DNA of 64,000 nucleotides from an uncultured Acidobacteriota bacterium. GTDB taxonomy: Bacteria > Acidobacteriota > Terriglobia > Bryobacterales > Bryobacteraceae. The position numbers and the translations under genes were made by a program. How positions within the stretch are numbered: the first letter of the stretch is position 1; every line of letters starts with the position of its first letter. Below, piece after piece: positions 34,559 through 42,056 of this stretch. Location: positions 248,001-312,000 of the forward strand of contig CADEFM010000003.1 in the NCBI GenBank assembly GCA_902826605.1, read 5' to 3'. The notes under the pieces were generated by a model, which was not told the origin of the DNA, ran no database searches, and was given only the letters and a program-made list of their open reading frames with translations.

Positions 34559-35128
34559 TCTTGCGCTCCCTCAATGTTACAATGACTCGCTCTCGTTCAG
34601 ACAGGCCAGCCGTCGTGACTGTCCGCCGAGCTCTGGTTAGGTCTGACTTGGATAAAACCCTTCGCCGCCTGCCCAAGACGAGGATGCCGGGTACCGCCCC
34701 GACTTCAACTATCTAGTTTACAATCGGCTCTGTCGTGTCCCAAATTCCCTCTGTTCTTGGGCTGACCGGCAGCGAAGGTCATCTGGTCCGCGCGAATGAG
34801 AAGTACGAGCGGATCACGCGAGGTTGCCCGGAACTCCGTTGAAAGTTAGCGACTCTCGACCCTCATAGGCTACGCGACCGCCGCTCCTTTCGCAATCGGC
34901 CTTTGCCAATGTGAAGCGCTGGCACCCCAGCGATCAGCGCGAGCGTTGGGCAAGCTCCGGGCTGCTGGTTGCGGAGAAACAATTCCGCCGCGTTAGAGGC
35001 AATAAACTCGTCCCACTTTTACTTCGCCAATTGGAAATGCTGACCTATCCAAGATCGCAGTTGTCAAAAAAAGAAAGCTTCGTAAAGTTGGTTACCCGAG
35101 AGCCGCTACTTTCAACGGTAAGTCGGGC
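34559..35128. other. Non-coding part of the accessory insertion
   Basis: About 570 bases lie between the HEPN-like gene and the right repeat. The first 300 bases contain no convincing gene. A short frame around 34750-34840 gives an unidentifiable 30-residue stretch ending in a stop. The rest holds the transposase remnant described separately. The promoter for the HEPN-like operon must lie at the left end of this stretch, but no consensus pair stands out. Confidence 0.4.
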
Positions 35129-35144
35129 GTTCCGGCGCAAATAG
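34884..35144 (+). pseudogene. 3' remnant of an IS256 (Mutator)-type transposase
   Basis: The plus frame at about 34899-35035 reads A-F-A-N-V-K-R-W-x-x-x-D-Q-R-E-R-W-x-x-S-G-L-L, then A-E-K-Q-F-R-R-V-R-G-N, then L-L-R-Q-L-E. This matches the C-terminal N-V-K-R-W ... R-W-V-A ... A-E-x-x-F-R-R-v-r-G ... L-L-x-A-L pattern of IS256-family transposases as I remember it. Only the last 45 or so codons survive. The DDE catalytic core and terminal inverted repeats are absent. The frame then continues into unrelated sequence and the right direct repeat, ending at a TAG. It is evidence of past transposon activity next to the HEPN-like operon. Confidence 0.5.
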
Positions 35145-35193
35145 TCAGGCGTCTTTATGCAACAGGGTCCAAAGGAATAACACGACCCCAGCC
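35129..35193 (+). repeat. Direct repeat, right copy, overlapping the 3' end of the small membrane-protein gene
   Basis: 65 bases, 95% identical to 33249-33313. On the minus strand it encodes the last 16 or so codons of the small membrane protein; on the plus strand it is the orphaned end of the large membrane-protein gene. The original genome therefore probably had these two genes overlapping tail to tail. Confidence 0.85.
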
Positions 35194-35333
35194 AGAGTCA
35201 GCGGGCAAGCGATGGTGAGGAAGGCCACGAACGCCAGCGGGTGAACCTTCGTGAAGCTTAGCAGCATGCACGCCAATCCCGCCAGCACCAACAACGCCGC
35301 CCACTTAATTTTCTTCTCCACGTCCGTTTGCAT
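35145..35333 (-). CDS. Small two-helix membrane protein at the end of the cytochrome operon
   Basis: A 62-residue protein with two hydrophobic helices (residues about 10-27 and 36-56). The ATG at 35333 has AGGAG 11 bases upstream. A GTG four codons earlier sits too close to that site. It begins eight bases after the NapC-like cytochrome stop, so it is the fifth gene of the multiheme cytochrome operon and may assist membrane anchoring or assembly. Its last codons lie in the right 65-base direct repeat. No named family was recognised. Confidence 0.6.
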   Translation of the reverse strand: MQTDVEKKIKWAALLVLAGLACMLLSFTKVHPLAFVAFLTIACPLTLAGVVLFLWTLLHKDA

Positions 35334-35341
35334 TACGAAGT

Positions 35342-35962
35342 TCACTCCTTCCAAAACGTCGCGTCCTTCAGCGAGCCTACATCGTGAATGAATTCATGAC
35401 AGCCGCTCGAAAGGCATGAAAGCTGTCCGGACTTCGCGCGGACCAGCAAATCAGGAGTCTTATGGTGCGCGGAGCCTTCCTCGAATCGCCGCGCTCCGGC
35501 ATGGCAGTGCAGGCATTCGCGGTTCTGGTAGGGATAGTAAAGTTTGATCTCTTCCGGCTTGGGAATCGTCCCTAAATACTGAACCTGCAAATGCCGCAAG
35601 CCGCGCAGTTTCGCGGAAACACCGCCGAACATCGTGTAGTCGGTGTGGCAGGTGTAGCAGGCGCGCTCACGGGGGATGCGATTGTTCTGGAAGTGCTGCG
35701 CGGGAATGTAGCTGGGGTCGTCGATGCGCAGACTGCGCCCGAAATCGCTCATCACGTGGCAGGAAAGGCAGAACTCCGTCGATTGCCCGCGCTCCATGTG
35801 CGCGGAAAAACCCTCGAAGACCGCGGCAACAGGGAGCACGGCCAGACCCAGAAACGCCAAGACTTTGCCTTCGCGCGAGCGCGTGAAATCGGCGCGCCAG
35901 GCGATCCAGGCCGCGATGGCGGCGGCCACCACCACGAACGGAATGAGGAAGAGGGCAGGCAT
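35342..35962 (-). CDS. NapC/NirT-like membrane tetraheme cytochrome c
   Basis: A 206-residue inner-membrane cytochrome with two N-terminal hydrophobic segments (about residues 4-22 and 33-50) and a periplasmic heme domain. Heme sites are C65-L-S-C-H, C102-Y-T-C-H, C150-L-H-C-H and C183-L-S-S-G-C-H, the last with a four-residue Cys spacing. NapC/NirT/CymA-type proteins take electrons from menaquinol and pass them to periplasmic partners. Here the partners would be the monoheme cytochrome, the MtrA-like decaheme cytochrome and the porin encoded just upstream. The wide fourth motif may need a dedicated heme lyase, or it may be a lost site; this is unusual. Confidence 0.82.
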   Translation of the reverse strand: MPALFLIPFVVVAAAIAAWIAWRADFTRSREGKVLAFLGLAVLPVAAVFEGFSAHMERGQSTEFCLSCHVMSDFGRSLRIDDPSYIPAQHFQNNRIPRERACYTCHTDYTMFGGVSAKLRGLRHLQVQYLGTIPKPEEIKLYYPYQNRECLHCHAGARRFEEGSAHHKTPDLLVRAKSGQLSCLSSGCHEFIHDVGSLKDATFWKE

Positions 35963-35977
35963 CCGTCGGCCGCGAGG

Positions 35978-36283
35978 CTATTTCGCCAAGCCTCGGTAGT
36001 ATTCCACGACGGCTTTGATCTCGTCATTGCTGAGCTCTTTCGCGTAACCGGCCATGTCCGGCCCCTTGCCGGTCTCGGTTATCTTGATCATTTCTTCCGC
36101 GCTCATTTTGGGCGTGACTTCATGAACGGATTTCATTTTCAATTTGCGCCCGCGTGCCGTTTTGGCCGTCCCATCGGGGCCGTGGCAAACAGCGCAACTA
36201 TCAAGGTAGATGTCTTTGGCCTCCTTCGCGGAGATTACGCCGCAAGCCAGAAGAGCGCTAGCGATTAAATGTAGTGTTTTCAT
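35978..36283 (-). CDS. Periplasmic monoheme c-type cytochrome
   Basis: The 101-residue precursor has a signal peptide (cleavage near V-I-S-A) and a single class I heme site, C30-A-V-C-H34. M77 in P-D-M-A-G-Y-A-K-E-L is a probable sixth ligand. The fold fits small cytochrome c/c551-type electron shuttles. The gene starts two bases after the porin stop and ends 15 bases before the NapC-like start, so it is clearly in the operon. It probably carries electrons between the membrane tetraheme protein and the decaheme cytochrome. Confidence 0.88.
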   Translation of the reverse strand: MKTLHLIASALLACGVISAKEAKDIYLDSCAVCHGPDGTAKTARGRKLKMKSVHEVTPKMSAEEMIKITETGKGPDMAGYAKELSNDEIKAVVEYYRGLAK

Positions 36284-36285
36284 GA

Positions 36286-38328
36286 TCAGAATCCTCTTGT
36301 CCAGGCGATGGTGAGCAGGTTCGCTCCGAAATTGTTTCCGGGAACGAGTTCCTCTATGTAGTAAGTTCGTTGCAGTTGCAGGGTGAGCCGCCCCAGGCGC
36401 GGTATGTCGTAATAGAAGGAGCCGGTAGCGTAGGGAAAGCTCATGGGTCCATAGAGCGGCGCCTCGCCCGTGATCTCTCCCACGCCGGTCGTGCGCACGA
36501 AATTGCCGGCGAAGTTTATGCCAAAGCCCCGGAAAGGCGTGGCGCGCAAGCCGCCCTGCCAGATACGGGTGATGTTCTGGTCGCGTAAAATCACATTCGT
36601 GGTGGGCGCTGGGCCGCGCAGGAAGTTCACGAAGTTTGAGGCGAATAGATCGTCGTAGCTGAATCCGCCGAATACCGCGAGTTTCTCGGTGAAGTCATAG
36701 TTCGCTGTAATGGCATTGCTGCGAACCGTCGCGCGGTAATCGGTTTGCAGCAGCCTGCGGTTTCGCAGAAGCGACGTTTCTTCGATGTAGAACTTGTCGG
36801 TGGGCCGCACCCGCACTACGAACCGTCCGCCAATATCGGTATGCGGAGTGATGCGTGTATACGAGGCTCCGTTGGTAATCTGTTCGACATCGGCGCGTAT
36901 TGTAAAGATCTTTGAGGGCTGATAATGAACGCTTAGAATGGGCCAAACGGTGTTGATCCGTTTCGTGCGCCCCTGGTCCACAACGCCATCCTGGATCATC
37001 ACCACGTCGTTCTTAAACAGCCTGACGCCAGCGCGTATCAGAAGCGAAGCGCTCGGCGTGAACATGGTATTGAAATCAAGCGTACTGGTGCCGATGCGCC
37101 AGCGGTTGTCGGAGGCGCCCGCGGAGGCCACTGTTCCATTCAAGCTGCTATACGTTCCGTTGCTATCCACGGTGAACCGGGAATAACGATAGTCGGTGAG
37201 CACGCGCCACCACTCGTTGATCGTATAGGTGAAGCCTTGATCGATGACGTGATTCGGTTCACTCACGTCCGCGCGCCCCGACATGGAAACCGCATACGGA
37301 ACGAATGATGTCCCGCTCCGCGCCATGCCATTAAATGCAAAATCGAGCGTCGCCGGACCGCTATAGCGATAAAAGATGTATCCCCCGCGTGTTTCAAGAC
37401 GCGGTGCGATCTTTCCGGTATAGGAGAATTCGCTCACCGGCGTCGAGAGACGGCGTGAGTCCGACCAAGCCATATTGCTTAGCAGTTCGCCGGCGGTGGC
37501 GGCGTCCACGGTATTGATGCTGCGCTGCAAGGTTGCGATGTTATCGCCTTGTATGGCACTGTCGAATACCTGATGACCGATTTTGTAGTGCAAGCTCCAG
37601 CTATTCCGTGTGTAATCCACTCCGCCTGTGACACGGTTCGCCATTTCGTTGAGCGGCGCGACTACGTAGTAAGGGTTGGCTCGGGCGAAGCCCCCCCACG
37701 TGGAAGGAGAGCCAAAGTAGTCGGGAGAACGCGTAGTATAAGTGATGCCGTCGCGGCTGTTGCGGTAGTATTCGAAATTGAAGCGCAGGCTGTTACTGGC
37801 GTGCACCAGCAGGTTCACCGATCCCAATTTACGGACCGTCGCCCAATCATGGTTCGAGGTGAGTCCGCTCAAACCGTTGGGCAGCGCTGCCTGATCGTTA
37901 CGATTCCAGTAATAGCGGGATTGGCGGAAGCCCGCGCGCAGGTCATAGACGCGGCTTTTGCGGAGCGTAAATTGAGTCGTGGCGAAAGGATCGCCGCCCA
38001 AACCGCTGGTGGTCAGCGAATAATCGTCCGCGAAACGGTTTTCGCCTGCTTTGGCCTTGCCGAAGAGATTGAAATCCATCAGGCGCGGACCGCTGCGCAA
38101 GTTGAACAATTCGTCGAACTTGGCTTCGTAGCCTTTCACGTCGGTGAAGCGATAGCCGAATGTGGCGGAGCCTTGGTTATCGAAGCCCCCAGCGGAGAAT
38201 GTTCCGGGGGTATCTTGCGCCGCAGCAGACAGGGCGAGGAACAAGAGAATTATGGCGCATCGCCTGCCGCGTACCCGTGATCCCGGCTCACTCCTAGTGT
38301 AAGAAGTTCGCATCGAAGTTCGATCCAT
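36286..38328 (-). CDS. MtrB/PioB-family outer-membrane porin
   Basis: A 680-residue outer-membrane beta-barrel. An N-terminal signal (hydrophobic stretch about residues 25-38, ending A-A-A-Q) is followed by many amphipathic strands with aromatic girdles (Y-x-W-x-R, F-x-Y, R-x-N-F-E-Y-Y-R). The chain ends with an aromatic residue (W-T-R-G-F), as outer-membrane barrels do. The match to MtrB/PioB, sheaths that hold a decaheme cytochrome across the outer membrane, rests on length, strand pattern and the adjacent MtrA/DmsE-like gene, with which it overlaps by 35 bases. The start ATG at 38328 has no good SD and 38313 is an alternative. The N-terminal C-X-X-C common in Shewanella MtrB was not seen. 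Confidence 0.78.
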   Translation of the reverse strand: MDRTSMRTSYTRSEPGSRVRGRRCAIILLFLALSAAAQDTPGTFSAGGFDNQGSATFGYRFTDVKGYEAKFDELFNLRSGPRLMDFNLFGKAKAGENRFADDYSLTTSGLGGDPFATTQFTLRKSRVYDLRAGFRQSRYYWNRNDQAALPNGLSGLTSNHDWATVRKLGSVNLLVHASNSLRFNFEYYRNSRDGITYTTRSPDYFGSPSTWGGFARANPYYVVAPLNEMANRVTGGVDYTRNSWSLHYKIGHQVFDSAIQGDNIATLQRSINTVDAATAGELLSNMAWSDSRRLSTPVSEFSYTGKIAPRLETRGGYIFYRYSGPATLDFAFNGMARSGTSFVPYAVSMSGRADVSEPNHVIDQGFTYTINEWWRVLTDYRYSRFTVDSNGTYSSLNGTVASAGASDNRWRIGTSTLDFNTMFTPSASLLIRAGVRLFKNDVVMIQDGVVDQGRTKRINTVWPILSVHYQPSKIFTIRADVEQITNGASYTRITPHTDIGGRFVVRVRPTDKFYIEETSLLRNRRLLQTDYRATVRSNAITANYDFTEKLAVFGGFSYDDLFASNFVNFLRGPAPTTNVILRDQNITRIWQGGLRATPFRGFGINFAGNFVRTTGVGEITGEAPLYGPMSFPYATGSFYYDIPRLGRLTLQLQRTYYIEELVPGNNFGANLLTIAWTRGF

Positions 38329-39322
38329 GGATATTGGCGTGACAGCGTGTGCAATCGCCGCGGGTCTGATAACTCAGGCGGCTGTGCGGGACGTTGGCGG
38401 CAAAGGGGTCCACGTGGCACTGCAGGCATAGGAAACGCTCTTCGCGCCGCGTCATCAGCATCCGGTTCACGCTGCCGTGCGGGGTGTGACAGATCGTACA
38501 GCCTTCCACCTTCACCGCGGAGTGTTCGAAAACGAAAGGCCCGCGCTTTTCAACGTGGCATTGCACGCAAGATTCCCACCCGCTCTGGCGCAGCGTCGCG
38601 CGGTTCGATGTGCCGTGAGTGTTGTGGCAATCCGTGCACTTCATCGCGCCCTCGGGCACTCTGTGATGCGAAGGAAGGGAGAACTGCGCCCGGATGTTGC
38701 CATGGCAGCCGTAGCATAGATCCGGCTGCGCCTTTTTCAGCAGACTGTTGTGCAGCCACCGGTTTTCCTCCGGCAGTTTCGGAACGCTAAAAAACTCCGC
38801 CTGCACGGATGCCATTTCCGTGCGCCGCGGGTTCTGTGAACGTACGGTTAAATGCGTCGAATGACATTGGCTGCAATCGACGCCGTGGGTGGCGTGCGTG
38901 GAATGCTCGAAACCTCGTTGATCGCGGCTCGATTTGTGGCACAGCACGCATGCTTCGGCGTTGCGTTTGGGGTTGGCCTGGAAGCTGAAGATGAGCTTCT
39001 TCGCAGCTTCGGTCTTGACGTCGTCGCCGCGCGCCGCGGTCATGGCTTCGGCGTGGGCCTTGCCGGGACCGTGGCACATCTCGCAGCCTGTCACGGAGTT
39101 GCCACTGGCCGCCGGCAGCGACGCGTGTTTGGTCTTTTCGTATTGCTGAGACTCAGCCCTGTGGCACGTGAGGCAGCGCTCCGCCCCGGCGTAAACGTCA
39201 CCGGCGGCCTTCGGAATCACCGCGACTGAAATCGAGGAGGGTTCGGTGGCCGACGGACGAGTTTGCCCCCAAACCACGGATGAAATGAACCACATTCCAG
39301 CCGCCCAGGTTTTCCAATGCAT
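38294..39322 (-). CDS. Decaheme c-type cytochrome, MtrA/DmsE family
   Basis: The 342-residue periplasmic precursor has a signal peptide (cleavage near V-W-G-Q). Ten CXXCH motifs are visible, in order C-L-T-C-H, C-E-M-C-H, C-V-L-C-H, C-S-Q-C-H, C-Y-G-C-H, C-T-D-C-H, C-V-Q-C-H, C-T-I-C-H, C-L-Q-C-H and C-T-R-C-H. The first begins at residue 50. Number, spacing and length match MtrA, PioA and DmsE, which form a heme wire inside an MtrB/PioB porin. It is the first gene of the cytochrome operon and overlaps the porin gene. It should move electrons across the outer membrane, to or from minerals or other extracellular acceptors or donors. Confidence 0.92.
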   Translation of the reverse strand: MHWKTWAAGMWFISSVVWGQTRPSATEPSSISVAVIPKAAGDVYAGAERCLTCHRAESQQYEKTKHASLPAASGNSVTGCEMCHGPGKAHAEAMTAARGDDVKTEAAKKLIFSFQANPKRNAEACVLCHKSSRDQRGFEHSTHATHGVDCSQCHSTHLTVRSQNPRRTEMASVQAEFFSVPKLPEENRWLHNSLLKKAQPDLCYGCHGNIRAQFSLPSHHRVPEGAMKCTDCHNTHGTSNRATLRQSGWESCVQCHVEKRGPFVFEHSAVKVEGCTICHTPHGSVNRMLMTRREERFLCLQCHVDPFAANVPHSRLSYQTRGDCTRCHANIHGSNFDANFLH

Positions 39323-39464
39323 GCTTGGACGTTGTGAAGCATGTGGGGGGCCGGAGAATACACCCGCCGGATGAACGACTTAAAGCGTGCGCTATCAGCA
39401 CGCTGGGTGATTGTCCCCAATCAGATGTGGGAGTTTGCCCAGTAGGTCGAGTGGCGGCCCGCGG

Positions 39465-40184
39465 TCACTTGGTAAGCATCTGTAACGCCTGCGCGAAACG
39501 CTGCGCCCAACGGCGCTGGTTAGCTGCGTCTTGTACTTCATCCTGCCGGAATTCCACCTGCAAGTGCGGGAGCTTCCGGCGCAGCGCATGGAATGGAATG
39601 CTGTAGTCCACTTCAGGATTCAGGTCGTAGGGTTGATTGTCCCCGACGGCTATGTCTCCTGGACGGCGAAGATAAGCAAGGACCGGATCGGCAAGGGTGC
39701 GGTCCAGATGGCTGGAAAGGGAGATCTGCCATGGTCGCGATTGACCAGCCAGCGAGGGCGTCATGGAATGAATTGAAATCGCGATGGTTGATGTGCCGCG
39801 CGCCCCTCGTTCCAGGAACACGGATTCCACGGCATCATGATACCGACGAAACCAGCGATTTGCCCGCGCCTCTCGATCAGCTTTGCTGAGATTGAGATTA
39901 CCCGGGATCACCGTTGCATCGCTGACTTCAGGAATCAGATCCGTTGCGTTGAGATGGCGGTTACAGTCGATCACCAGGCGCGAAGTATCGCAGAGGATCG
40001 CCGGAGCGTCGAAGATTTCCGAAAGCGCTTCCGTGACGCCCGCCGCTCCTATGTCCCAAGCGATATGCCGCGCCAGTTCAGACTGCGGCAAACCGAGGTC
40101 GTGAAGTTCCGCTGGAATATGATTGCTGGCATGATCGCAGAAAAACACGAACGGGCTGGACCCGAGCGGGCGCAGTATCGGCAT
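39465..40184 (-). CDS. N-formylglutamate amidohydrolase family protein
   Basis: A 239-residue cytoplasmic hydrolase. F-F-C-D-H-A-S-N-H-I-P near residue 14 and H-I-A-W-D-I-G-A near residue 40 are the diagnostic metal-binding motifs. S-R-L-V-I-D-C-N-R and I-S-I-H-S-M-T-P follow in the usual order. In histidine breakdown this enzyme cuts N-formylglutamate, but no hut genes are nearby. Instead it sits ten bases after the stop of a transglutaminase-like gene, the last of three minus-strand genes. Such neighbourhoods have been linked to peptide-tag or amide-forming systems, so the substrate may be another N-acyl amino acid. Confidence 0.85.
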   Translation of the reverse strand: MPILRPLGSSPFVFFCDHASNHIPAELHDLGLPQSELARHIAWDIGAAGVTEALSEIFDAPAILCDTSRLVIDCNRHLNATDLIPEVSDATVIPGNLNLSKADREARANRWFRRYHDAVESVFLERGARGTSTIAISIHSMTPSLAGQSRPWQISLSSHLDRTLADPVLAYLRRPGDIAVGDNQPYDLNPEVDYSIPFHALRRKLPHLQVEFRQDEVQDAANQRRWAQRFAQALQMLTK

Positions 40185-40193
40185 TTTTCCGGC

Positions 40194-41060
40194 TCAGCCT
40201 TCGACTTCCGTAACGTTCACGGTGACGTTCATGTCCAGAAACGCGGACGGAGATCCGGCGTAGGTTCCCCACAAGGGCAGCACCTGTTCGGGAGTCCACG
40301 CCACGGCCACGCGAATCAGATTACGGTTGCCGACGATGCTGTTGGTGGGGTCGAAGTCAATCCAGCCCGCTCCCGGCAAGTACGCTTGCATCCAGGCATG
40401 CGTGGCGCCGCCGCCTGCCAGGCCTGAAGTATTCGGCACGAAGATGTAGCCGCTGACAAAGCGCGCCGCTACCCCCAGCGACCTGGCTGCTTCCATCATC
40501 AGCACCGCGAAATCGCGGCAACTTCCACGCCGGTTCCGCAAGGTTTCTTCCGGAGTCTGCACGCCTTTTTCAGGACGGCGGATGTAATCGAATTGGTCGC
40601 GAATCCCGCGCGTCATGTCCCGCAGTATTTTCATCGTGGCGGTGTAGTCCGCGGGATCCAGAAACTGCAATGCCCATTGGGACACGCTCTCGTACGGATA
40701 GTGATGAGCCAGGGCGCGGGCGAGGTTCGGAAAATCTTCATCGGAATAGCGGAACGGATAGCTCCGCGCGTATTCCTCCAGCGGATATTCCGGCAAGGTA
40801 TTCTCGAAATGCTCCAGCGTGACGGTGCTCTCAAAACGGAGTTCCGTGGTGGTCCCCTCAAAGGTGGCCACGGCCACGGAATTATCGAAGGGATCATGCA
40901 GCCAGCGCAGATGCGCCGGCCGGGGCGTGATCGCGAGGTTGGTCCGGACTAACCGCAGGTCGTGGCTTTCGCGGGGCCGGAACATCATGCGATGTTCGCC
41001 CAGCCCTACCGGCTCACGGTAGCGGTAGACCGTGGCATGGTTCACAGTGAGGAATGACAT
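40194..41060 (-). CDS. Transglutaminase-like domain protein (canonical triad)
   Basis: A 288-residue cytoplasmic protein. Residues about 1-80 are the beta-rich N-terminal domain of bacterial transglutaminase-like proteins (V-N-H-A-T-V-Y-R-Y). The catalytic part shows R-R-G-S-C-R-D-F-A (Cys), T-H-A-W-M-Q-A-Y-L-P-G (His) and W-I-D-F-D-P-T-N (Asp), so the triad is complete. Such proteins act as cysteine peptidases or amide-forming enzymes. The gene starts on the last base of a second transglutaminase-like gene upstream and ends ten bases before the N-formylglutamate amidohydrolase, so the three form one operon. Confidence 0.85.
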   Translation of the reverse strand: MSFLTVNHATVYRYREPVGLGEHRMMFRPRESHDLRLVRTNLAITPRPAHLRWLHDPFDNSVAVATFEGTTTELRFESTVTLEHFENTLPEYPLEEYARSYPFRYSDEDFPNLARALAHHYPYESVSQWALQFLDPADYTATMKILRDMTRGIRDQFDYIRRPEKGVQTPEETLRNRRGSCRDFAVLMMEAARSLGVAARFVSGYIFVPNTSGLAGGGATHAWMQAYLPGAGWIDFDPTNSIVGNRNLIRVAVAWTPEQVLPLWGTYAGSPSAFLDMNVTVNVTEVEG

Positions 41061-41893
41061 CAGGTGGACACTGCGGAGTTCGCTCCCACTGGAATTTCAT
41101 CCGTCCAGACCTTGAAACTCTCCAGAGTATTAGGGCCGAAAGTTGTGGCGATAGCCACATCGGAGGCATCACGGCCGCGAGCCATCAGGATTCGGCCGAT
41201 ACGCGGTTCATTGTTACGCGGGTCGAACAAGTGCCAGCGGCCGCCAATCCATGCCTCGAACCACGCCGCGAAGTCGCCCGGCGGGTAGGGCAGAGGAGTT
41301 CCGATGTCGCTGAGGTATCCCGTGCAGTATCGCGCGGGAATATTCAGGCACCGGCAAAAGGTAATGGCCAGATGCGCGAAGTCGCGGCAAACACCGGTGC
41401 GTTCCCGGAAGGCCTCCGCCGCGGTGCGGGTGGAACGCGCATTCTGATAGTTGAAGGCAATGTGATTGTGAACGTAGTCGCAGATGGCCTGCACGCGCGG
41501 ATGTCCGGGAAGCGTGCCGGAGAAAAGTTGCCAGGCCGTCTCCGACAGCAGATCGGTCTCGCAATAGCGGCTTCCCATCAGAAAAATAAGGGTGTCTTCC
41601 GGTAAATCCTGCACGAAGTCGTGCGTGGGAGTGGACATAATTTCATCCGGCAGGCCGCTATCGTTCACAACTGCATCCGCGGTTAGGCGCAGACGGCCCG
41701 CTGGTGCGAGGATACGTTTGCATTCATTCCCGAAAGAATCACGGTAGCTCTTAATCGGGATGACAGGTTCTGTGGTGAGACAATCCGACACGGTGACGTC
41801 GGAGGCTCTTGATTCATGGATATTGACAAGCAAAATGATGGGAGTAGGCTGTGGAAAGTTATAAATAAGTTCGTAACCGGTGCGCAGTTGCAT
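41060..41893 (-). CDS. Transglutaminase-like domain protein lacking the usual catalytic His
   Basis: A 277-residue protein, first gene of the operon. The N-terminal beta domain (L-R-T-G-Y-E-L-I-Y-N-F) is followed by G-V-C-R-D-F-A-H-L-A (Cys). The position that normally reads H-A-W reads A-A-W in D-F-A-A-W-F-E-A-W, with W-H-L-F-D-P-R-N-N after it. The Cys and Asp are thus kept but the His is not. I recall a subfamily with Ser or Ala at this place, so this may be a shared variation rather than decay. GAGG six bases before the ATG at 41893 selects this start over a TTG at 41905. It overlaps the next gene by one base. Confidence 0.78.
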   Translation of the reverse strand: MQLRTGYELIYNFPQPTPIILLVNIHESRASDVTVSDCLTTEPVIPIKSYRDSFGNECKRILAPAGRLRLTADAVVNDSGLPDEIMSTPTHDFVQDLPEDTLIFLMGSRYCETDLLSETAWQLFSGTLPGHPRVQAICDYVHNHIAFNYQNARSTRTAAEAFRERTGVCRDFAHLAITFCRCLNIPARYCTGYLSDIGTPLPYPPGDFAAWFEAWIGGRWHLFDPRNNEPRIGRILMARGRDASDVAIATTFGPNTLESFKVWTDEIPVGANSAVST

Positions 41894-42056
41894 GGAGGAC
41901 CTCAATGTGGAGCGTCAGCGAGGGGCTATCGATTCTCTTGCATGCGAGGGGCCATGCGGCGGGCAACCAACAGCTTCAATGGTAGCAGGGATCGTGTCTG
42001 CCGAGTCTGCCCAGGCGCTTGCTTCCACCGTGCACCGATAATATAGTTACAAGGCA

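Larger units (their letters stand above)
33249..35193. mobile_element. Accessory insertion of about 1.9 kb bounded by 65-bp direct repeats
   Basis: The repeats at 33249-33313 and 35129-35193 (62 of 65 bases identical) bracket a segment that interrupts what looks like a once-continuous junction of two convergent genes. The inside is visibly more AT-rich than its surroundings and contains a two-gene minus-strand operon plus a decayed IS256-type transposase tail. No complete integrase or transposase is present. The repeats are too long to be a normal IS target duplication. They could be an attachment-site duplication or the product of recombination between homologous ends. Confidence 0.6.
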
